A stretch of 32,419 nt of DNA from Nitrospirales bacterium. GTDB taxonomy: Bacteria > Nitrospirota > Nitrospiria > Nitrospirales > UBA8639. The first letter of the stretch is position 1. Each line of letters opens with the position of its first letter. The notes under the pieces are model-generated. The model made no database searches, was not told where the DNA came from, and worked only from the letters and a program-made list of their open reading frames with translations. Positions 25,901 through 32,419 of this stretch are shown here, in pieces. A program made the translations under genes and the position numbers. The stretch spans positions 1-32,419 of the forward strand of contig BQIW01000053.1 in NCBI GenBank assembly GCA_021604105.1. The letters run 5' to 3'.

Positions 25901-25953
25901 GGCGAATAGCGAATCATCGGTATTCGTGTTGTTTTCCAGAGGCTCACCATACC

Positions 25954-28158
25954 ATGTCTGCATTATCTGTCCTATTGGTAATCCCTCCTCTGACTCAACT
26001 CAATACGCCGTATCCGTCCACCGCCTATTTGACCGGGTTTTTGCGGTCACAAGGGTATCGCACGCACCAGGCTGATGTGGGCATTGAAATGGTGTTGGCT
26101 CTGTTCTCCCGTGGGGGCCTGAGCCGGGTCTTTGCCGAACTCCGGAAAAGCGCCATTGACGAACTGCCTGGTGAAGCGCGGCAAATGCTGAGTCTGTCAC
26201 GGGCGTATGTCGAGACGATTAATCCGGTGATTAGCTTTTTGCAGGGTCGAAATCCCACCCTGGCTTCGCGCATCTGTCAGGGCACCTTCCTTCCCCAAGG
26301 TCCACGCTTTTCATCAAAGTATTCGGAAAATCAAAATGGAATACCTCGTTCATACAATCAAGCCGATCAGGCCAAGCATCTGGCAACCTTGTATCTTGAA
26401 GATCTCGCCGACCTGCTTCAGGCCACCATCGCGCCCCACTTTGCGTTGAGTCGCTACGCCGAATCCATTGCCATGCAGGCGAATGCCTATGATCGTCTTG
26501 AGGAAGCCCTGGCCCAACCCATGAGTCTCACTGACGAGTGGATGGTGGACGCGCTCTGGCGGCATGTGGACCGGCATCAACCCGCCGTCGTCGGATTCTC
26601 GGTGCCCTTTCCCGGTAATCTGTATGGCGCACTTCGGATGGGGCAGCAATTACGCCTCAAAAGGCCGGAGATCAAAGTGGTGCTAGGGGGAGGGTATCCC
26701 AATACGGAGTTGCGACGGGTACGGGACGCCCGACTGTTTGAAGTCGTTGATTTTGTGACACTTGACGATGGGGAGCGACCTTTTCTCTGTCTGTTGGAAT
26801 ACCTGGAAGGTAAACGGAGAGTGGCGGATCTGTGCCGGACCTTTCTTCGTTCAGGGCAGAATGTCGTCTGGCAGAACGGAGCCGGCGAACCGGACGTTTC
26901 GCAGGTCGAGGTGGGAACCCCAACTTACGACGGATTGCCTCTCAATCGGTATATTTCCGTGCTGGATACATTGAATCCCATGCATCGGCTCTGGTCCGAT
27001 GGCCATTGGAATAAATTAACGGTGGCGCATGGGTGTTACTGGAAGCAGTGTACGTTCTGCGATGTGGGACTGGATTACATCGGCCGGTATGAAGCTTCAC
27101 CGGGCGAAGTGTTGGTGGATCGGATCGAAGCCCTGATAGCCGAAACCGGATGTTGCGGGTTTCACTTCGTGGATGAGGCCGCTCCCCCGGTGGGATTGAA
27201 AAATCTGGCGCTATCTTTGCTCGAACGAGAGGTCACCATTTCCTGGTGGGGAAACGTCCGGTTTGAACCGGCGTTTACGGCGGACCTCTGCCGACTGCTG
27301 GCCGCCTCCGGCTGTATTGCCTTGAGCGCGGGTCTGGAAGCAGCGTGTGATCGTCTGCTGGCCTTGGTCAAAAAAGGTATCACCGTCGACCAGACGGTCC
27401 GGGTGGTTCAGGCCTGCCGGAACGCGGAGATTCTGGTACATGCCTATCTCATGTATGGGCTTCCGAGTGAGACGATCGGGGAAACCATTGAAAGCCTCGA
27501 GCGAGTGCGTCAATTGTTTGCCCATGATCTCATTCAATCGGCCTTCTGGCATCGGTTTACCACCACCGCCCATAGCCCGATCGGTTTGCAACCTCAGGCC
27601 TATGGCATTCACCTTACCGGACCGGCATTCGGAGGGTTTGCGGAAAATGACCTGGTTCATGTGGATGACCTGGCATCCATGCCGGAATGGATCGGAGAGG
27701 GCCTGCGAACGGCTCTTTGGCATTACAAAGAAGGGTTGGAATTGACCCGGGATGTCCGTGAATGGTTTCCGGAGCGGGTCCCAAAACCAAAGGTCAAACG
27801 CACCTGGGTCAAGCAGATCCTGCAGAGCGACGAGCGGGAAGATCATGCCAGGTTAGAGCGGAAATTCATCTGGATCGGCGGGCAGCCGGATGTTGATCGA
27901 GGAAATGGCGAGCAATACAAAATCATTTTGCCGAATCGAACAACAGATGAAGAAGTGAGGCTGAAGCGAGGCCAAGGGGAATGGTTTCTGAATCTGATCG
28001 AACGTGCCGTGCCGGTGCATCAAGCCGGTGGGCATCGGTATCCTATTTACAAAGAGGTTCGAGCCGGCTTTCCGTTTGGCGGACCAAAAGGGTTTGATAA
28101 ATGGTGGCAGTCCGCTTCTGCTCACAAAGCCAGAGCCATCGGCCTGCTGTTGGTCTAA
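25954..28158 (+). CDS. B12-binding-type radical SAM protein
   Basis: This 734-aa protein has an N-terminal Rossmann-like region (SVLLVIPP near residue 5; VVGFSVPFPGNLYGAL and VVLGGGYPN near 212-250) resembling the cobalamin-binding half of B12/radical SAM proteins but without a DxHxxG motif. The radical SAM core follows, with cysteines 361, 366 and 369 in GCYWKQCTFCD: the spacing is C-x4-C-x2-C instead of the usual C-x3-C-x2-C. FVDEAAPP, WWGNVRFE and SAGLEAACDRLLALVKKG are typical core segments. It would reductively cleave S-adenosylmethionine; the substrate is unknown. It follows the alpha-E gene by 193 bp on the same strand but has its own apparent promoter. Its TAA lies within the target duplication of a mobile element. 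Confidence 0.85.
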   Translation: MSALSVLLVIPPLTQLNTPYPSTAYLTGFLRSQGYRTHQADVGIEMVLALFSRGGLSRVFAELRKSAIDELPGEARQMLSLSRAYVETINPVISFLQGRNPTLASRICQGTFLPQGPRFSSKYSENQNGIPRSYNQADQAKHLATLYLEDLADLLQATIAPHFALSRYAESIAMQANAYDRLEEALAQPMSLTDEWMVDALWRHVDRHQPAVVGFSVPFPGNLYGALRMGQQLRLKRPEIKVVLGGGYPNTELRRVRDARLFEVVDFVTLDDGERPFLCLLEYLEGKRRVADLCRTFLRSGQNVVWQNGAGEPDVSQVEVGTPTYDGLPLNRYISVLDTLNPMHRLWSDGHWNKLTVAHGCYWKQCTFCDVGLDYIGRYEASPGEVLVDRIEALIAETGCCGFHFVDEAAPPVGLKNLALSLLEREVTISWWGNVRFEPAFTADLCRLLAASGCIALSAGLEAACDRLLALVKKGITVDQTVRVVQACRNAEILVHAYLMYGLPSETIGETIESLERVRQLFAHDLIQSAFWHRFTTTAHSPIGLQPQAYGIHLTGPAFGGFAENDLVHVDDLASMPEWIGEGLRTALWHYKEGLELTRDVREWFPERVPKPKVKRTWVKQILQSDEREDHARLERKFIWIGGQPDVDRGNGEQYKIILPNRTTDEEVRLKRGQGEWFLNLIERAVPVHQAGGHRYPIYKEVRAGFPFGGPKGFDKWWQSASAHKARAIGLLLV

Positions 28159-28161
28159 GTT

Positions 28162-28376
28162 GGGTCTGTTGAAAAAAGCCGCCAGCGGCGTTCTCGCCAT
28201 TTTCCCGTGCTCACGTACTACGCGTACGCTCCGCGCGTCAAAACGGCTGCGGCCTGGCTGGACGGACCCTTCGGGAAGACTCAGGGCATGCTTTTTTGAA
28301 CCGACCCGGAGCCTTTGATGAGTAATCTTATCCTGTGCAAATTTGCCCTTGAACATTCTTATTATTCAACACTCCC
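28162..28376 (-). mobile_element. Miniature inverted-repeat element, copy 3 (215 bp)
   Basis: It is in inverted orientation relative to copies 1 and 2 and has the same 215-bp length as copy 1. It is flanked by AAGTT at 28157-28161 and 28377-28381. Its right end begins 4 bp after the stop codon of the radical SAM gene, and the duplication overlaps that codon. It carries no transposase. The stretch beyond it to 28623 has no gene, only the leader of the DUF5069 gene. Confidence 0.85.
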
Positions 28377-28623
28377 AAGTTGGCAGAAGTCACTCTTGTC
28401 AATTACGCTATCCTTCATCGGGAACCGGCATGGATGTTACCATTTTTCTGGTCTTGTTCGACCGGATTCATTTCCAGGCCTTTCACGATTACCTTCTTAT
28501 CCATAAGCGCAGGATCGGGGTTTATCCTGATAGACATTTTCTTTCAGGCCTCTAGTGGGTTATACATTATGATCAATGCTTATAAGGTCTGAATAGATTC
28601 ATTTACCAAAAGGAGTAGGAGCG

Positions 28624-29061
28624 ATGAACACAGCACAGTATCCACGCAGTCCAAAAGAACAAGTCGGCGGGCTTTGCCATCTCGGACGGCTCATCGACAA
28701 AGTCCGGATGCGGAATGCCGGACAGATTCAAGATTACAATTATCTCACCGTCGGCTTCGATAAATATTTGTTGGATAAATTGGAAATCAAAGGAGAGGAT
28801 TTTGAAAAGCGGGTACTACAAGGCGGGACGGATACAGAGATTGCCGATTGGGTGAAGTCTAATGGGAAAAGCCTGAGCGATGCGGAAAAAGCCGAATGGA
28901 ATGACATGGTGCTGACATTCGGCCCGAAAGCTCCAATGGCGCAGAAAGCCTTTGACGAATATAAAGCCGGTCTGGCGAAAAAACGTGGTGTGTCGGTGGA
29001 GTCCCTTTCCCATATCACCACATGGTTGAGTCTCATCGAACACGACGAAGGCCGGATGTAG
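28624..29061 (+). CDS. DUF5069 family protein
   Basis: This is a 145-aa soluble protein of the DUF5069 family, recognised from YPRSPKEQVGGLCHLGRLIDKVR in two parts near residues 6-28, QDYNYLTVGFDKYLLDKL near 36, and the C-terminal WLSLIEHDEGRM. No signal peptide or catalytic motif is seen. GGAG lies just before the ATG, with AAGGAG a little further up. Function is unknown. A degenerate fragment of a second copy is found 700 bp downstream, beyond an oppositely oriented gene. Confidence 0.82.
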   Translation: MNTAQYPRSPKEQVGGLCHLGRLIDKVRMRNAGQIQDYNYLTVGFDKYLLDKLEIKGEDFEKRVLQGGTDTEIADWVKSNGKSLSDAEKAEWNDMVLTFGPKAPMAQKAFDEYKAGLAKKRGVSVESLSHITTWLSLIEHDEGRM

Positions 29062-29126
29062 GCGAATAACCGCATCGGATTTTTATCTGGGCATTGGGTG
29101 CCCGATAGGTGCGGAACTCAATAGAT

Positions 29127-29570
29127 CTATAGCGGGATTTTTGGCGGGCCGGAAATATCTTCGAAGGAGAGAATGTGGCGATGACCTTTTCCGTCGTCCT
29201 GGACGATCAGTTCCAGAGGCAGCCCTTTCGAAAGGGTTGACAGTTTTTCCCATTGCTCGGAATCGCGGGGTTGGACCGCTAAGGTGGCATCCCCGGGGAC
29301 GAGCTTCCATCCTGAGTCAAACAACGGTCTTTCATCTGATCGTTGTTCCCAATTTAACCAGAGTGTCTGCCGGTCCTTTTCAATATAACGCACGGTGCCA
29401 CGGATACCCGTGGGTTCAGAAAAATTGGTAATACCTTTTATGAAGGTATCCAGCGGGTGAGGTTCCGTTTCGAGCTGTGCCTGAGCGATGACAGCTGTCA
29501 ATCCCAACCCCAGGCATGCGGCAAAGCTCAGGAGGAGAGTGGAAATCCGTGAGAACCGTCTCGTCGCCAT
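29127..29570 (-). CDS. Small exported protein of unknown function
   Basis: It is 147 aa from the ATG at 29570, chosen because GAGG lies 8 bases upstream and a signal peptide follows (MATRRFSRISTLLLSFAACL...AQA, cleavage near residue 31). An ATG 33 bases earlier lacks an SD sequence. The mature part is mostly beta-like, with RGTVRYIEKDRQTLWLNW suggesting a small barrel or OB-like fold, and GHRHILSFEDI near the end. I do not recognise the family. It converges with the DUF5069 gene (65-bp gap). Confidence 0.65.
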   Translation of the reverse strand: MATRRFSRISTLLLSFAACLGLGLTAVIAQAQLETEPHPLDTFIKGITNFSEPTGIRGTVRYIEKDRQTLWLNWEQRSDERPLFDSGWKLVPGDATLAVQPRDSEQWEKLSTLSKGLPLELIVQDDGKGHRHILSFEDISGPPKIPL

Positions 29571-29729
29571 GGATAACCTCACTGGTGAGAGGAAGGATGA
29601 CATTCCCGACTCTTTAATTTAATCATAAGCAAAGATGATTCACAAATGCCTGGCTTTTGTGTCTGACTTGAATGGGGAAAGAAATGTTTTTAAAAATCAG
29701 GACTTTCAAGTTAGAATGGCGGATGGTTG

Positions 29730-29900
29730 GAAGTATGAAACAAGATGGTGGTTACCGTAGGTCCAAAGAATTTGCAAATGTAGAAAGTCTACGATGGCTA
29801 TAAGGCCGAGATCGTTAGGAACCTTGTGGTCTCAGTCGATCAGCTTCCAAAAATGATCTCCTGGTTTGAACTCATCGAATACGACGAAGGCTGGATGTAA
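29730..29900 (+). pseudogene. DUF5069 gene remnant
   Basis: One continuous frame ending in TAA at 29898-29900 aligns without gaps to the last 56 residues of the intact DUF5069 protein, 24 identical by eye. It contains two internal stop codons: TGA at 29736-29738 where the intact gene has Trp, and TAG at 29781-29783 where it has Gln. The end LIEYDEGWM mirrors LIEHDEGRM. The N-terminal 60% could not be traced. It is a dead paralogue. The remainder of 29571-29958 shows no other gene. Confidence 0.78.
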
Positions 29901-29958
29901 TAAATAACATGGATTTAACAAAAAGATAGCCTTTGAGAAAGTAGGATGCCAACAACTC

Positions 29959-32082
29959 ATGAATGATTTGTCTGACCAAATTGGACAAGAGGAGAAACAT
30001 GTAACGCTTTCTTCCGAAACTCTAGAGGGCATTTTTTCGTCACATCAAAAATGGCTTGAATCAGAAGGGAAGGTCGGTGAAAAAGCAAATCTCAGTGGTG
30101 CAAATTTAAGATATGTTGATTTAAGTGGAAAAAATTTGCGATTAGCTGCCTTGGAGGGAGCGAATCTTCAATTTGCACAGTTAAAGGGTGCTAACCTTAT
30201 AGATTCAAGTTTGGAAAACGCTGATCTTTCAGAAGCCAAAGGTCTCTTGGAAAAACAGCTTGGTGGAAGTAATTTAACAGCAACTAAGCTTCCGTCTCAT
30301 ATTTCCAAATTTGAAAGCCTTAATCGAATCACTGATTTAATAAAGAATGCCAAACAGTTAAACTTAACAATCATTTTGACTTGTTTGTATTCTTGGTTGA
30401 CCATTGCCACAACTACAGATGGTCGATTGATAACCAATTCAATTCCTTCCCCTCTCCCCATTATTCAAACAGAAATCCCAATCGCTGGCTTTTTTTGGGT
30501 AACGCCTTTTCTTTTGCTTTGTCTCTATTTTTGGTTTCATATTAGCTTGCAGGAATGTTGGAAGAGCTTTTCGCAATTACCGGCTTTCTTTCCGGATGGA
30601 AAATCTCTGGATGAAAAAGTTTATCCATGGATAATTGAGGGGCTTTTACGGAAAAATTTTTCTTTATTGAAAGTGAAAACCTTCTTCACATGGTTGAAGG
30701 TTAAAATTTTCACAATTCTTGCTTGGTATCTAGTCCCGATAACTATTTTTCTTTTTTGGGAGCGTTATCTCAGTAGCCGGGAAAAATTCGGAACCATTCT
30801 TCTCTCGATTTTATTCATATGTACAATGTTGTTTGGTGTATATTCCTATCGGATGGCCATTTCTACTCTTAATCATAACCCTCCTGCCTTTTTTAATTGG
30901 AAAAACTATATTCCATTCAAGACCGCATTTGGACAAGTCTCGATATTAATTATATTTGTTATTACGACCAGTTTTATGTCGTTTGGAGAAAGACCCATTG
31001 GACTTCTTTATTTAGTTAAGAACTATGCGATTCTAGTTGAAGAAGATGTATCACTAAAACCAGAAAGTTGGGATGGCAAGGAAATTTCCCTGGTAAAGGG
31101 AGCTAATCTCGCAGGAAAAGATTTACAGAATGCCTTGGCTCAAAAGGCCTTTTTCGTGAAGGCTGACCTGCGATATGCTAATCTTAAGGGAGCCAAAATT
31201 GCGGGGGCAAATTTTCAAAATGCTAATCTTTTAGGGGCTAATCTTGAGAAAGTGGATGCTGGGTGGGGCGAAGAAGATAATCAGATATATTTCCGATCAG
31301 AAGCTTTGGTAAGGGAAATTATAAATTTTAATAAAATTTCAGGATTTAATCATAAAAATGTAGACAATTCAAATTTTGAGAAGAACCTTCGAACAATGTT
31401 AAATCTGAAATATGATTTAGGTGCAAATTTCCAAAAAGCCAATTTGATTGGTGCCAACTTGCAGGAATCTATACTGGCATTTTCTGATTTTCAAGATGCG
31501 GATTTGGCCAGTGCGAAAATTTTCAAGGGGGACCTTAGATTTTCTAATTTTACTCGTTCAAAGCTTCAAGGTGTTAATTTAGAGGAGGCTTGGCTTTCTT
31601 ACTCTAATTTTGAGGGTGCCCATCTTTTATCGGTAAATTTAGAAAAAGCCCTCCTTGATTTTACAAATTTTCAAAATGTGAAATTCTATGACTTTCCGAT
31701 TCCTGAAAATAATAACGCAATAGAAAACTTAGATAAAAAGGTCTTGGTGAAGGATTATAATGATTCACTTTTTGTAGGAAATCTTAGGGAAGCCCAATTT
31801 AATTTTTCCGATATGAGAGGAGGTAATTTCACTCAAGTTGATTTATATAGGGCAAATCTTTCATATGGCAATCTGGAAAATGCCATTTTTTATCAGGCTA
31901 ATTTGGAAGGAACCATACTGAAAGGCGCCAATGTGACAAGAGCCAATTTTTTGCAGTCCCGATTGCATGGAACTGACCTCAGTGAGGTGGAGGGGCTCAC
32001 CCAGGAACAAGTTGACCTTGCATGTTTAAACGAGGCAACGATACTTCCAGCTGGCCTAACAAAACCACAACCTTGTAATTGA
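29959..32082 (+). CDS. Pentapeptide-repeat membrane protein
   Basis: This 707-aa protein has an N-terminal segment LSSETLEGIFSSHQKWLESE (residues 17-36), commonly seen before pentapeptide blocks, then A(D/N)Lxx repeats at about 43-95. A membrane block of about five helices follows (roughly 134-150, 173-197, 248-267, 278-298, 324-342). A long second repeat block covers about 378-435 and 485-675, and the tail is GLTQEQVDLACLNEATILP. The repeats should form right-handed beta-helices on the same side or on both sides of the membrane. The gene is strikingly AT-rich compared with the rest of the window (bases 31321-31380 contain only 10 G or C), suggesting acquisition from another source. Function unknown. 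Confidence 0.85.
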   Translation: MNDLSDQIGQEEKHVTLSSETLEGIFSSHQKWLESEGKVGEKANLSGANLRYVDLSGKNLRLAALEGANLQFAQLKGANLIDSSLENADLSEAKGLLEKQLGGSNLTATKLPSHISKFESLNRITDLIKNAKQLNLTIILTCLYSWLTIATTTDGRLITNSIPSPLPIIQTEIPIAGFFWVTPFLLLCLYFWFHISLQECWKSFSQLPAFFPDGKSLDEKVYPWIIEGLLRKNFSLLKVKTFFTWLKVKIFTILAWYLVPITIFLFWERYLSSREKFGTILLSILFICTMLFGVYSYRMAISTLNHNPPAFFNWKNYIPFKTAFGQVSILIIFVITTSFMSFGERPIGLLYLVKNYAILVEEDVSLKPESWDGKEISLVKGANLAGKDLQNALAQKAFFVKADLRYANLKGAKIAGANFQNANLLGANLEKVDAGWGEEDNQIYFRSEALVREIINFNKISGFNHKNVDNSNFEKNLRTMLNLKYDLGANFQKANLIGANLQESILAFSDFQDADLASAKIFKGDLRFSNFTRSKLQGVNLEEAWLSYSNFEGAHLLSVNLEKALLDFTNFQNVKFYDFPIPENNNAIENLDKKVLVKDYNDSLFVGNLREAQFNFSDMRGGNFTQVDLYRANLSYGNLENAIFYQANLEGTILKGANVTRANFLQSRLHGTDLSEVEGLTQEQVDLACLNEATILPAGLTKPQPCN

Positions 32083-32099
32083 ATTCATCTATTATCGCA

Positions 32100-32131
32100 C
32101 CCATCCCTACGCGTGGTGGCTGGGGGATGGG
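32100..32131 (+). terminator. Probable terminator of the pentapeptide gene
   Basis: A perfect 8-bp stem (CCCATCCC / GGGATGGG) with a 16-base loop starts 17 bp after the stop at 32082 and is followed by CCTTCTTCG, not a clean U-run. A second hairpin (AGCCCAA-AGAC-TTGGGCT, 32231-32248) lies further on, followed by T-rich sequence. From 32132 to the end of the window I see no gene I can support. Confidence 0.5.
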
Positions 32132-32419
32132 CCTTCTTCGAGATATGCCATTTTGATATGGCTGAGATAGTCCGTGGGGACGTCCGTCCGTGTGGCTTCC
32201 ACATCCACCTTAAACAATTTGGTCGCCCTGAGCCCAAAGACTTGGGCTTTGAGCCCTTTTGAGAAAGCCAGCTAGTGCCGCGTTTCCTGAATTTTTTTGG
32301 GAATCTGAAAAAAAGGACAGGAACTACAGGTTCTGTCAAAGGTCTTTGTGCCGGGCCATCTTGGAATCAAGATGCCTCGATACGCTTAAGGGTTGGAGAG
32401 GCTGCGAAATAACTTTTTT

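Noticed and set aside
28382-28620. Overlapping short plus-strand frames before the DUF5069 gene, considered as a peptide precursor for the radical SAM enzyme
   Set aside because: None has a convincing ribosome-binding site or a leader/core pattern, and a mobile element separates them from the enzyme gene.
29484-29499. Palindrome TGACAGCTGTCA inside the small exported protein gene
   Set aside because: It lies within the signal-peptide codons of the predicted gene and is explained by coding sequence; no promoter is near.
32085-32339. 84-codon minus-strand frame at the window end
   Set aside because: It starts at a TTG and is rich in Lys, Arg, Ser and Pro as expected of a chance frame; an alternative frame in the same place looks no less likely.

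Overview
The window is a stretch of bacterial chromosome, fairly GC-rich except for its last 2.5 kb. The gene set (two Pst phosphate transporters with OprP/OprO-type porins, transglutaminase/DUF2126, circularly permuted ATP-grasp and alpha-E genes, and a dispersed 215-bp repeat) resembles a Gram-negative Nitrospira-like bacterium (Nitrospirota). That placement is inference from gene content; no database search was possible.

Region 1 (1-12.6 kb, almost all minus strand) is a phosphate-acquisition locus. A conventional pstS-pstC-pstA-pstB-phoU operon (369-4942) sits behind a recognisable Pho box (5037-5054). Upstream lies an OprP-like porin (5263-6636). Next is a second, divergent Pst set in a predicted operon: an ArsR-family regulator, pstS2, pstC2, pstA2, pstB2 and a second porin (12305 down to 7136). 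The two porins are nearly identical over their last 297 residues and divergent before that, which suggests gene conversion. A third phosphate-binding protein (12679-13719) is transcribed divergently from the ArsR gene. A frameshifted relic of a paralogue of it lies at about 15539-15890. Between them is an exported Slp-like protein.

Region 2 (16.1-25.8 kb) holds two head-to-head modules of the uncharacterised ATP-grasp / alpha-E / transglutaminase type. On the minus strand these are a 1110-aa transglutaminase-DUF2126 protein, an 861-aa ATP-grasp/alpha-E fusion and a 296-aa transglutaminase. On the plus strand are a separate ATP-grasp (486 aa) and alpha-E protein (329 aa). They probably make or process a peptide or amide-linked product.

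Region 3 (25.9-32.4 kb) holds a radical SAM protein with an unusual cysteine spacing, a DUF5069 gene and a dead DUF5069 relic, a small exported protein, and an AT-rich 707-aa membrane protein with pentapeptide repeats on both sides of a transmembrane block.

Three copies of a miniature inverted-repeat element (6872-7086, 15935-16122, 28162-28376) each have a perfect 5-bp target-site duplication. Each has the same end facing the 3' end of a gene, and in two cases the duplication overlaps the stop codon. No tRNA, rRNA or CRISPR array was seen.
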